NCBI RefSeq assembly: GCF_014356525.2
Contig: NC_052505.1
Coordinates: forward strand, 1-64,000
Length of the DNA stretch: 64,000 bases
Source: Nilaparvata lugens
Lineage: Eukaryota > Arthropoda > Insecta > Hemiptera > Delphacidae
Direction of reading: 5' to 3'
The notes below the pieces were generated by a model that saw only the letters and a list, made by a program, of their open reading frames with translations, searched no databases and was not told where the DNA came from. A program made the translations under genes and the position numbers. Below, piece after piece: positions 34,503-46,170 of the stretch. Position 1 is the first letter of the stretch; each line of letters opens with the position of its first letter.

Positions 34503-35645
34503 ATGGTGCCTCATCTTGGTCTACTTGATCGCTTTTTATCCATCGCTGAAATGCGTTCATGTAATGTGGAAAGTAGGGAGGATGGTGTGTTGTTCCGTAG
34601 TTTGAAGGTGCGACATTGGAACATGTCAGTGAGGGAGCGCCGCGGCGCTTTGTGCCGTATATCTACTGAAGCGCAGTGGGCGATTCCTATTGAAATCATG
34701 GGTGGGGTGGTGGTCGCTCTTGTGAACCGGTCCGACTCATCCATGTTACTCTTCAACCCTTGTCGGATAGCTGATACGACGCTTAGGGCTCGTATATTGT
34801 GGCTTATTCATGATCACTCCATGTTGAAAAATTTGGTTGCAGCTCCAGCATTTCACTTCCGATTCCATCCATTTTATCGTGATTCACTCTCTTATTCCGA
34901 TGCTGTGTTATACATTATTTTCCATTTGAATAGACATTTGTATGACTTGCCATATGCACTGTCAACACCGTTGTTTGAAGTAGTGTCGGAGATTGGTCGG
35001 AGTATTCCAGAACTAGATATTTCAGAATTTTCCTCCTTTGTTTCTGCGGTCAATGTATTCCCACCTGTCGGTTCGTCAGACTCTTCCCTGACATTTCCGT
35101 ATCCTGAAGTAGTATCCCCTGTCCCAACCGAGAACGAGGACGAGCTACTAGCTGATCCGGGAGACGACACAACAACAGTAGAAGTCAATGAGTTTGTTCA
35201 GGTGGATAGTCACCGGCAGTGTACCTCCTCCACATCGTCATCCTCTTCATCTTCGACCACTTCTTCCCCGCCCGCATCACATCCCTTCTCTTCTCCCCCT
35301 CTACCCATAGCCCGTGTTCCCCAGGCTATTCCCCCTGTACCGTTTCAACTGATACACGAAGTGTTGACTAACAATAGAATGATTCCGGCAGAGGACATGG
35401 AATCAGTATCATCGATCACTGGAGCAGCCACGGAGGTCACCACGATGGATGTAGAGTCATCTGCCCCCGCGTCGGCTATTCCAGCAGCGACACCGTCTAC
35501 TTCCAGGAACCTGAATCCCCCGATTTTCGACAGATCCCGCATTTTGTACAAACCTTACAATAAGCCAGGTGCTTGTAAGCGATGGGCCGGCCGTCCTAGG
35601 TTTAAAGTGCACGGCAAGTGGAAGTGGATGAGAGTGCGACATTGA
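34503..35645 (+). CDS. ORF3 of the gypsy element: intact 380-aa protein of unknown function
   Basis: It lies between pol and the 3' LTR, 252 bp after the pol stop, and starts at ATG 34503. Residues 1-200 look like a compact globular domain with several hydrophobic strands and helices (WAIPIEIMGGVVVALVN at 59-75; DAVLYIIFHLNRHLY at 133-147). Residues 205-340 are acidic, then Ser/Thr/Pro-rich with a serine run at 242-251. The last 35 residues are strongly basic and aromatic (KRWAGRPRFKVHGKWKWMR). No signal peptide, transmembrane anchor or fusion-peptide-like segment is evident, so it is not an obvious envelope. It is uninterrupted while the upstream gag-pol has four stops. I do not recognise the family. 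A captured host gene or an accessory nucleic-acid-binding protein are possibilities only. Confidence 0.75.
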   Translation: MVPHLGLLDRFLSIAEMRSCNVESREDGVLFRSLKVRHWNMSVRERRGALCRISTEAQWAIPIEIMGGVVVALVNRSDSSMLLFNPCRIADTTLRARILWLIHDHSMLKNLVAAPAFHFRFHPFYRDSLSYSDAVLYIIFHLNRHLYDLPYALSTPLFEVVSEIGRSIPELDISEFSSFVSAVNVFPPVGSSDSSLTFPYPEVVSPVPTENEDELLADPGDDTTTVEVNEFVQVDSHRQCTSSTSSSSSSSTTSSPPASHPFSSPPLPIARVPQAIPPVPFQLIHEVLTNNRMIPAEDMESVSSITGAATEVTTMDVESSAPASAIPAATPSTSRNLNPPIFDRSRILYKPYNKPGACKRWAGRPRFKVHGKWKWMRVRH

Positions 35646-36071
35646 TCTCATATTGTTTTCAATGAGGTATTAATTAGGAGGTTAGTTTTTTTTTGAAGAG
35701 GATTATTGTTGTTGTTTTCCTTTCTTTGCTCCGTTCTTTTATATTCAGTACAGTCGTCAAAATTTCCTTTTAAATATTTTTCTTTATTACAGCTGCTGCT
35801 CCCAGATACATAGGAATTTCAGATTTATAGCTCTATACCGTCCTCACCATAATCTTGAAACTCATGTCCATTTCTTCAGAGTAAGATACCGTTGACGTCG
35901 ACCCTCTATTTCCCAATTTATTTTTTCCCGGATAAGACGTATTATTCCCGTGGACTTGACATTCCTTTCTTTGTTGGTTGAACTTCACGGGTCGATTCGG
36001 ATGTGCTGTGGTTGTAGCCGGTATCCCTGACATCGCCTTGTACGTTCAACGCCAATCCCCCCCCCCTCCTT

Positions 36072-36084
36072 AGTAGGAGTGGGG
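36072..36084 (+). promoter_or_regulatory. Polypurine tract of the gypsy element
   Basis: AGTAGGAGTGGGG sits immediately before the TGTCAC of the 3' LTR, the expected place for plus-strand priming. Confidence 0.8.
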
Positions 36085-39000
36085 TGTCACAAAGTGAATT
36101 TTTGTGACGGATGGAGAGCCGTCGTCCAGCGGAAAATTAGCGAAATTATTCTATTTTAGAATAGGAATAGGATCGTCTGCCGGATATATTTTGTTAGATT
36201 TGTAGTTGTGTATATGCATTATCACCATCGCCTTCAACCCCTTTAAATTAGCAGCATTCGTATCATCAAAACGATAAGCGGCTACCGAGTCGGGTCGGTA
36301 TCGCTCTTCATGAAATTTCTGGAATAGAAATATTGTTTACCGGCCTGAATTAGTGTAGCAATTAGTATCAGTGTCATCATTAGCTGCACCCTTATCATCA
36401 GCACTAGTGGATTCAAACCCTGTCACATGACTAGTGGCGTGATCGTCTTTTCAGACTCCCATCGGTCAGCAAGCCCTTTTCCCCCGGCCTCCTAACTTTC
36501 AGCGACCCGGTGTTGCTTCAAGAAGACCTGGGAGAGAAGCAGTTGTTCGGTGGTTGAGCGTGAGATCGGGTCGCGAATCTCCTCTCCTTACGACGTTACC
36601 GATACTAATTATTATTCTATCTTGTGTTAACATAGAATATTGTAGGTCGAGTTCCGAACAACTTGGAGTTGTCAGCTATTTTTCCCGAATTCGTATCACT
36701 GGGGGTGAACGAGTTATTCTTGGTTTTGAAACCTGTAAGGGATCTCAAGTTTGTGCTACAAACAGTTGAGTGGGGAAATTTAGCAAGGCTCTTAAGCAGA
36801 TTATTTTTGAGGGCTTAATTCTTAAGTCTCAACTCTGTCGCTTCACGACGTTTAGGTTTAGTGCGGGAATTTGTTCGCTATTCTCCGTATTTAGTCCTGC
36901 AGTGATTCAGGTAACTGTATGTCAGGACTGGTCACTTGTGTGCATTTCCTCTTCTGTAATAAGGTAATCTCAGTTTTTAGGGAGGTATTTTCCTTATTAA
37001 TTTTCATACTATGGAGTGGCCCTGTATTTTAAATTCGCTTAGCAGTTTCTGACTTGCTGTAATTCCAAGTAGGAAAAGCCCAATCCTTTTCCTAGAGAAC
37101 TCAGGTGCAGCTTGAGCTCGTCCTCGTCGAAGTTTCTAGACTGCGACATCCTTTCTCTTTCTCTCTCTTAACTTTCCCTATTCTATAATCCTTCTAGCTC
37201 TCAGGTACAGCTTGAGGACTTCCTCGCCGAAGTTTCTAGACTGTGGCATCCTCTCTCTTTCTCTCTCTTCACTTTCCCTATTCTATAATCCTTCTAGCTC
37301 CCAGGTACAGCTTGAGGACTTCCTCGCCGAAGTTTCTAGACTGTGGCATCCTTTCTCTTACTTTCTCTTCACTTTCCCTATTCTATAATCCTTCTAGCTC
37401 TCAGGTACAGCTTGAGAACGTCCTCGCCGAAGTCCCCAGACTGCGGCATCCTTTCTCTTACTTTCTCTTCACTTTCCTTATTCTAAATCCTTCCTGCTCT
37501 CAGGTACAACTTGAGAACGTCCTTGTCGAAGTTCCCAGACTGCGACGCTTCCCGCTCTCAGGTACAGCTTGAGAACGTCCTCACCGAAGTCCCCAGACTG
37601 CGGCATCCTTTCTCTTACTTTCTCTTCACTTTCCCTATTCTATAATCCTTCTAGCTCTCAGGTACAGCTTGAGAACGTCCTCGCCGAAGTCCCCAGACTG
37701 CGGCATCCTTTCTCTTACTTTCTCTTCACTTTCCTTATTCTAAATCCTTCCTGCTCTCAGGTACAACTTGAGAACGTCTTGTCGAAGTTCCCAGACTGCG
37801 ACGCTTCCCGCTCTCAGGTACAGCTTGAGAACGTCCTCGCCGAAGTCCTCAGACTGCGGCATCCTTTCTCTTACTTTCTCTTCACTTTCCCTATTCTATA
37901 ATCCTTCTAGCTCTCAGTACAGCTTGAGAACGTCCTCGCCGAAGTCCCCAGACTGCGGCATCCTTTCTCTTACTTTCTCTTCACTTTCCCTATTCTATAA
38001 TCCTTCTAGCTCTCAGGTACAGCTTGAGAACGTCCTCGCCGAAGTCCCCAGACTGCGGCATCCTTTCTCTTACTTTCTCTTCACTTTCCTTATTCTAAAT
38101 CCTTCCTGCTCTCAGGTACAACTTGAGAACGTCCTTGTCGAAGTTCCCAGACTGCGACGCTTCCTGCTCTCAGGTACAGCTTGAGAACGTCCTTGTCGAA
38201 GTCACAGACTGCGACGCTTCCTGCTCTCAGGTACAGCTTGGGAACGTCCTTGTCGAAGTCACAGACTGCGACGCTTCCTGCCCTCAGGTACAGCTTGAGA
38301 ACGTCCTTGCTGAAGTCCCCAGACTGCGGCATCCTCTATCTTTCTTCCTCTTAATTTTTCCTACCCTGTATAGCGCGAGATCTCAGTTCCAGACTAGAGA
38401 TCGTTCCCGTCGCGGTTCTCAGATCAGCGAGAGGTGTAGGAAACCTTATGTAGAGCAGGATCTCAGTCACAGATTGGAGATCGACCCAGTCGCGGTTCTC
38501 AGACCAGCGAGAAGCTTAGGTGAATCCTTGTAAACCCTTCCCTATCCTCTCATAATAGTCGACATAGTGACTATAATTTAAAAGCGTTTCGGACGATTGA
38601 GAGTGATTCCCATACCCTTAAGGGCAGTTACAGATTGGCCCTTAATAACCGGCGCGCTGTCATCAGACTAGCGCGGAAATCCTGTTTAGCAGTTTCAGAA
38701 TTGCTGAAAATCCTTTCGCAGCTGCAGGCTTGCGATTCAGAAATCCGACACCTGAAACCTCATCCTTTGAGCTTTAGTTATTATAAAATTGTAATATATA
38801 TACTATCTTTAGCTAGCAGGTTCAGCTTGCCGAGAACTATATCGCGATTCACAGATCGCGAGTTATTGAACCAAACCCCATTAGTTACAGGAAGGAACAA
38901 TCCTATTAACGAATCTCCATTCCCCAGGCCCGATAACATATTCCCTATACCTCAAACTCGGTATACCATATCCTGTACCTTATACCACTTACGCCTCTCC

Positions 39001-39511
39001 AATCATATTGATCTAATACCGGGTGCGCTGGTTCAGTCTGCACACCGACAACCCGCAGTCTCAGATTGCGAAAACCGTAACAAAATTCTATATCATTCCT
39101 TGTGCCTCTAATACCGGGGTTGCAGGTACAGCTTTGCTCGCCGTCAACTCGCAGTTGGTTCAGATTGCGTACTACCTTTACAAATATAATTATTTGTGGG
39201 GATCTGATATCCGGATCCGTATCCTTGGTTAAGGTTACCTCAATTCTCCCTAACACCCAACCTGAATTCCAAGAGCCGAGGGCCGAATCGGCCAACAACG
39301 GCACGGGCACACACTCTTCCCTCCAAATTAAATACCTCCCGCCAAAGACAGAGGGTAAAGAATCAGGACAAGGGGTGAAGTGTAGGTCCAGTATCTCCAC
39401 CAGTCAATACGGTCACCGACCCCGACCCATACCCAACTGTAGCTAGTCCGCGTCGTAGCAATACTTCGCAATTATTAGAAAACCTAGAGGGTGGAATAGG
39501 GCATTCTAATA
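36085..39511 (+). repeat. 3' LTR of the gypsy element (3.43 kb)
   Basis: It starts TGTCACAAAG and ends CATTCTAATA, followed by ATGG. It carries the ~90 bp missing from the 5' LTR. A small deletion near 39105-39118 relative to the 5' LTR (29008-29050) further shows that the open frames here are not coding. Confidence 0.92.
37098..38335 (+). repeat. Compound tandem array in the 3' LTR (~15 units)
   Basis: The two unit types are the same as at 26788-28245, with about three fewer units. The LTRs have therefore changed copy number independently since insertion. Confidence 0.88.
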
Positions 39512-39515
39512 ATGG

Positions 39516-40320
39516 TGGATCCGTTCATTTAAATAGGATCGTATTGCTGCTTGCAGGTTGTAAAAGGAAATTCAAAAGATTATGAAAGCGTCCGTGGTAA
39601 ATTGTTTGTGTAATTTAAAACATTCTTTAGAGATAAAATTTCAATTGTGTCTCAATTTAACATTGGTTCAATGGACAAAGTGCTACATGAGAAATCTGCC
39701 AAACTTATAGGCTATATTCGAACCCTGATACAGTCCCGCTCTCACTCACGAGAAATACAAAAATAGGCTATTGAAGAATCAATTTTAACTTCTTTTCAAC
39801 AGTAACTGATTTCTAAATTTTTTTCAAGCTGCTCCTTCGCTTGAATGTTATAGAGCTGGTTTTAATACTATAATGAAATATAAGCATGGATCTAGTCCAT
39901 ATAGTTTATCCTTTCTCACTTCCTCAAAATGCAAAATAGAGAAAATAATAATTATCAATATTTGTGTCATAACTTATGAATGCTTTGAATGCTGTGAACG
40001 CGTTTACACACAAACCAAAAGAAAACGAAAAGAAACTGCGAATAAAATTTGTATCCTCTGTGTTGGGTTGATTAGATTCTATGAAGAAACCACTTTATCA
40101 AACGCAGGAATATTAACTTGTATAAAATAGGAGAGTTAATGGATGAAATGTGTCGCTTATTAAAATATACTAAATAATAGTCCATATTAGTGCCTTTGCC
40201 TATACAGATTGTACTCAGAATGAATAAAAATAATCACAGTTCCCTTCCAACTATTTTCATTTGAACATATGCTTCACCATCATTAGCGGCATTTTCAAGT
40301 AGTGTGATTGTACTTATGAT
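39516..40320. other. Spacer, no gene seen
   Basis: AT-rich with short open frames only. An 85-codon frame at 39873-40130 has no recognisable domain. Confidence 0.5.
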
Positions 40321-40760
40321 GGTGACACTTCTATTGTTTATTACTAGTAGTTCTGTGAACAGTTGACCTCACGCAGTATTCTCATCCACAAGACTAGTAC
40401 CTGTATGGAACTTTAGACCTTATGGAAATACAGCAATAGACTGGCTTCTCCATAAATCTGTGTAATCACTTGTCTGCTGATTTATGATGAATAATTAATT
40501 CTATAGTCTGATTTTTACTCTAATATTCGCGTATGAAGGAGGCTCCTTTTTCCTTTTATATTATCCTTGAAATGCAAAATTTCCAAAAACCTTGTATATA
40601 CGTCGACGCGCAATTTAAAAAGGAACATACCTGTCAAATTTCATGAAAATCTATTACCGCGTTTCGCCGTGAATGCGCAACATAAAAACATTTAACATTA
40701 AGAGAAATGCCAAACCGTCCACATGAATCTTAGACCTCACTTCGCTCGGTCAATAATATT
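40321..40760. repeat. Interspersed repeat(s), partly shared with 62376-62530
   Basis: The block near 40330-40510 (TAGTAGTTCTGTGAACAG ... TGGCTTCTCC ... GATGAATAATTAATTCTATAG) is an inverted, diverged relative of 62376-62530. The adjoining 40560-40760 has a non-random, GC-balanced sequence ending CCTCACTTCGCTCGGTCAAT, a dispersed-repeat-like terminus. No coding potential is seen. Confidence 0.55.
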
Positions 40761-41559
40761 GGTTTCGACAGAAGATAGGCCGGATTTTGATAGTGCAAGC
40801 TGTATTGACAGATTTTATTTTCAGAATAAAAATTCAGAAGAGTTCAAATTTCCTGGGCTTGCTGAGTCTATGACAACCTACGTGATTGGAACACGTTCGA
40901 CATTCCCAACTGGCGATGTGGGAGAGGGGCGCAGAGTGTTAGAAGAATGTATTTCTTGTAGTTTTTCTCTCTTGTCAACAGCTATAGAGAAAGTCACTTC
41001 ACTCACTTTGTCAAAGGACCTTTTCATCAATTTCATTGTCCCAGCAAATTCCTTACTTGGTCTTCTGTCCCCATTATAACTCAATATGAATCCCTCTCAC
41101 TCACTCTTTTCCACCCTTTCCAACTCTTCTTCAACTGTCTTTCATTCTTTGTTCTGTGAATTTACACAAAGAGTCCACTGACTCATTGAACTATAAACAT
41201 TATACAGTACATGACATTCTATAGTTTATAGTTTAATGCCCCGACTTCCAGAACAATTTACATCCCATCAACTATAAAAATTGCAGCACACTCACAACCC
41301 TTTGTAATTACTTCCATGTTATGTTTTATTTTCCTTATACATCATTTATTTCTGGAATCAGATTTTCCAGTATTGATATATTCCCAATATCAACCTAATA
41401 TAGGCCTATCTTTCATTTAACCTCAAAAAATCAATTTTCTTATCATCCTATTGAATGAAAAAACTAGAAATAATTTTCAGTTGAACCGTACTTTGAAGCA
41501 TTCCAAATCAATTATTCCAAATGATTTCGAATCTTTTTTTCCAAATGATTTCAATGTAG
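40761..41559. other. Spacer, no gene seen
   Basis: Short frames near 40723-41084 on both strands overlap and lack recognisable features. Upstream exons of the gene at 46171 could lie here but I cannot pick any out. Confidence 0.45.
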
Positions 41560-41563
41560 GTAC

Positions 41564-44087
41564 TGTGATGCTGTTTTTTACTCGCCTCACATATGTAGAG
41601 AGATTTGCCAAATCATGTAGTGCTGTATCTAAATGCCTCACGTAGGGCCGGCAAATCATGTAAAGCGTTTTTTAATGGCTTCACACATGTAGAGTGAATC
41701 TTGTACTAAATCAACGGTGTTGAGGTTATAAATTTTGTAATTGCGTGCGTGGACGCTGAGTGTACACCAGACTGATTGATTCACTACAAGATTCAATACA
41801 ATTGTCGGAATCGCGGGAGACCTAAAACGCTCGCTCACCCTTGATTCTTCTAATGACAGATTGTATAGTGATGAAATTTTTATAAGCAGTGTAGCGATCG
41901 CTAAACACTGAAGACGGATATCTTAAAATTATTACCTGTGAAGAATGAGCATACAAAATCATACAGGTCGAGCAAAAATCTCGATGTAGATAATTTACGG
42001 GACTGCGTCTCTAATAAGTTCCGAAGGATTAAGATACGGTATTTGAACCAAATATCGTTCGGAATATATTTCGAGAACAGAGTCTTGTTGGGTTTTAAGC
42101 TTCATTGTAGGAAATTATAGGATCTCTGGCTGCATCTTCTGTACAATTGATGTATTCGCTCCTAAGTCGAGGTTGATAACAGATAATATATAACAGCTGA
42201 TATATGAGCAGGTAAGGACAAAGAATAAATATCTTGATCTGACCCCACTCGCTACATCCACTTAGACCTGTTCCAATATCCAGCTTAATTCAATTATTCC
42301 AATGATCGTATTCGATCGGTTCTTGATGATATAGAACGTATCAGACACAATAATTGACAGGCTTAAGAAATAATCGAACTCAGAAAACGAATTAACAAAA
42401 TTGAAATATATTATAATAAAATATGTGATCACACAGTGCAGATTCAGAATTTGATTTACAGATTGATAATAATTTAGCATTGAAAAAAAGAGTTAAAAAT
42501 GTTCTTGTGCTTGCATGACACCATGCGTGATTCGACAGAATTTTACAATTGATAAAATTTAACAGTTTTGAAAAAATAGTGAAAAATGAATTATAAAATA
42601 TTTTTAAAATGCTCGGGGTCGTGGTTCTGGCAGCGGAGGATAGTTAATCAACCACAAGTTCTTAGAAATTCTATATGAATAAATTCTAGGCTCTTAATAA
42701 CTAAAAGCGCTTGTCAGCGTGGCCAATAATTTAACGAAGAAAATTTTATATTTTTCTGCACTGAAATATTTTCGAAGCGTAGATTGGGGCCCCTTTAAAC
42801 TTATAACTCACGTGAAATTCCTTGGCGGTCGTGGTTTTCTTCTTTAGATCAAAATCGTTTGATCGGCAGCAGGTCCAGGCTTCGATTTCAGCACGTGGGG
42901 AATTTTAATTTAATATTTCCTTCACCAAATTAATTAAGGGATGATTTAACTTTAAACTTTTAATTTATCGATTGATGAAAATAAATTTACAGATAACAAA
43001 TAGATTAGCCTAAAATATTGGCTCACAAATAAAACATATAAAATCGAACAAGAGTTTTTTACGAATAGGTCTTGGTAACTATAACGAGATCTGAACGGTG
43101 AGGATTTCAAAAGGGAAGTGAAGTCTTTTTCTCTAAGCTTCTTGGCTAGACCTTTCTTCTGAGAATCTCGGTGTAGTAAATTTGCATAAAAATTTGCCAT
43201 TGGTGGAACAATTGTGACGTAGACGTGACGTCAGTGGCAGGCAGTAGAATATAATTCCTTCAATCACAATAATAACTCAGTTTATATAATTCTTAAAACT
43301 GCTCAATCTTCTAGACCTAGTTCCTCTTATACAATGTATATGTGCTAGCGTATATGATAAGGCAGGTTTGTTGTCTGATAGTAGATTAACATACGTTGTT
43401 TTCAAACGATTACCTTTTTGGTGCTATTTCTATGCACTATGATTGGCTTAGGCTTGCCAAAGAGATTTAATTACCATGTGGTTCAGTTGAAGTAATAATT
43501 AATAATTAATATTCTTATAACACTTTTTATTATGTTTGAGACTGTTATAATTAATTTCTGCTGTGTTTATCAATAATATACTATTCATGCTATGACCTAG
43601 TTAGTTACAATAAGACCTGACATTATAATATAATTTCTTAAATAATAAATAATTTCAACGATAATACATACATTTTTATTTTTTATTCGAAATTCTTGGT
43701 CCTTTATTGATAGTTTTTTTTTTACTTTTTAGAAATAGTATTATAGCTTGCATGAATCTGACATGATATTTTACAATACGTTGAATCAGTCAGCTGTGTT
43801 CGAGCCGCTTCAAAACATCTGATCGAGTAGTAAACAAAGTGTAACCTCAAAATTCAATGAGCAATTCATAAATGGTTCGTGCTTTATTTGCAGAATAATT
43901 ATAATTTTATTGAATAATTTTCTAGAAAATATTCAGTACAGAACGGTACTCTTATCTAATATACAGTTACTGATAAGTAAGCTTTATCGCTCGGTCGCTA
44001 ACTATTCCTTTAGCAAATTCTTTCATTTTAAAAGGTAATCACAATTTTTCTCTCTTCTCATGAGATCTATTTGAAAGATTCATCACA
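41564..44087 (-). mobile_element. Solo LTR of the RT-less LTR family
   Basis: Reverse complement of the LTRs at 7121 and 17018. It begins TGTGATG at 41564 by accident of the inverted ends and has the true 5' end at 44087. It is flanked by GTAC duplications at 41560-41563 and 44088-44091. No internal region is present, so it formed by LTR-LTR recombination. It is more diverged than the two LTRs of the full element and ends in ...CAGCATCACA. Confidence 0.88.
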
Positions 44088-44091
44088 GTAC

Positions 44092-46152
44092 TCAGAAAAT
44101 AGGCCACGAAATCACTTTTAATCAAACAGAAATTAGTACGGTAGCCCAATCCTAGAACTACAACTAGAATTCATAAAGTTCCTTTTTTGAATACTTGAAT
44201 GTATTTTGTACATAAATATACATACCGTGAATAATATAATATGTCAATTCTGGAAAGTATATTTCGGGTAAATCATTAACTTTCAGTATACATTCAATTT
44301 ATTAAGGAATATAGGTCATAAAATCGCTATGAAACAATGAAAATCAGTAACACAACTGTTTTAGCCTTATACTAAGATTGAAATTCATCAAGTTCTCTTT
44401 TTAAAATAATCATATTTATAATTTATGTAAATTTACATTAATTATATGTCAACTATGAGACGTATATTATATGTAAATGATTTACTTTCAGTATACATTG
44501 GTTCAATTTATTGACGAATAGGCCATAAAATTGTTATGAAATAAACAATGAAAAATCAGTAACACAGCGTTTTTAGCCTTACTACAACTAAAATTAATCA
44601 ATAATTTCTCTTTAAATAATCCTATTTATAATTTTACGTGAATCTACATAAATTATATGTCAATTATGAGACATATATTATATGTAAATGATTTACTTTC
44701 AGTATACATTGGTTCAATTTATTGACGAATAGGCCATGAAATTGCTATGGAACAATGGAAAATCAGTAACACAGCGGTTTCAGCCTTACTAAAATTGAAA
44801 TTCATCAGGTTCTCTTTTTTAAAAATGTTCATATCTATAATGTACGTGAATTTACATAGATTATATGTCAAGAGTGAGATGTATATTATATGTAATCGAT
44901 TTACTTCCAGTATACATTCAATTTATTGATGAATAGGTCATAAAATCGCTATATGAAACAATGAAAAATCAGTAGCATAGCGTTTTTAGCCTTACTACAA
45001 TTGAAATTAATCAAAAACTTCTTTTTAAATAATTGTATCTATAATTTACGTGAATTTACATAAATTATATGTCAATTCTGGAAAGTATAATCCATGTAAA
45101 TCATTCACTTTCAGTAGACATTCAATTTATTGCCGAATAGGCCATAAAGTCGCTATGAAACAATGAAAATCAGTAAAACAGCGGTTTTAGCCTGATTACA
45201 ATTGAAATTCATCAAGTTATCTCTTTTTAAAATAATCATATCTATCATTCACGTGAACTAACATAAATTATATATGTCAATTATGAGACATATATTATAT
45301 GTAAATGATTTACTACCAGTATACATTCAATTTAGTGACGAATAGGCCATAAAATCGCTATGAAACAATGAAAAATCAGTAACACAGCGGTTTTTACCTT
45401 ACTACAATTGAAATTCATCAAGTTCTCTTTTTAAAATGATCATATCTATAATGTACGTGGATTTACATAAATTATATGTCAATAATGAGACGTATATTAT
45501 ATTTAAATGATTTACTTTCAGTATACATTCAATTTATTGACGAATAGGCCATGAAATCGCTATATGAAATAATGAAAAATCAGTAACATAGCGTTTTTAG
45601 CCTTACTACAATTAAAATTAATCAATAATTTCTTTTTAAATAATCGTTTCCATAATTTACGTGAATTTACATAAATTATATGTCAATTATGAGACATATA
45701 TTATATGTAAATGATTTACTTCCAGAATACATTCCATTTATTGAGAAATAGGAGCCATGAAATCACTTTTAATCAAACAAAAATTAATAGCCCAATTGTT
45801 TTAGCTCAGCTACAACTAGAATCCATTATGTTCTTTTTTTGAATACTTGAATGTATATTGTACGTAAATATACATAAATAATATGTCTTTGCTGTTAAGT
45901 ATATTCGATGTAATCATTTACTTTCAGTATACATTCATTTTATCGACGAATATGCCATAAAATCGCTCCAATTCAGTCAAATATCAGTGACACAGCCATT
46001 TTAAGCTCAACTCCAACAGAAATTCATTAAGTTTTCAATCTCAAAATTTTCATGTATAATATATGTAAAATATACATATTTTAAAATACTTGACATAGTT
46101 TACCAAGATTGACCTAAAAAATACGTATTATATACGTGGTGTGCTGACTGGG
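44092..46152. repeat. ~205-bp satellite-like array, 10 units, each with an AT hairpin
   Basis: Unit marks (AGGCCATAAAATCGC-like) lie at 44101, 44313, 44520, 44731, 44935, 45139, 45344, 45546, 45750 and 45952 (spacings 202-212). Each unit contains an imperfect inverted repeat of about 18-bp arms around TTACATAAATTATATGTC / GACATATATTATATGTAA. The right edge is GTGTGCTGACTGGG (46139-46152), inverted relative to the start at 6782. The array is probably the body of a mobile element lying in an intron of the gene whose next exon starts at 46171. Confidence 0.85.
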
Positions 46153-46170
46153 TTAATTTCTATTTTGCAG

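Larger units (their letters stand above)
25864..39511 (+). mobile_element. Ty3/gypsy LTR retrotransposon with giant LTRs and a third ORF
   Basis: LTRs at 25864-29446 and 36085-39511 both start TGTCACAAAG and end CATTCTAATA. Flanks carry ATGG at 25860-25863 and 39512-39515. Internal order is gag, zinc knuckles, protease, RT, RNase H, integrase, ORF3, polypurine tract. The order RT-RNase H-integrase marks Ty3/gypsy. The element is 13.65 kb, half of it LTR. Gag-pol has four nonsense codons, so this copy is not autonomous as it stands. Confidence 0.93.

Noticed and set aside
34503..35645. ORF3 as a retroviral envelope
   Set aside because: No signal peptide, cleavage site, fusion peptide or transmembrane anchor is visible.
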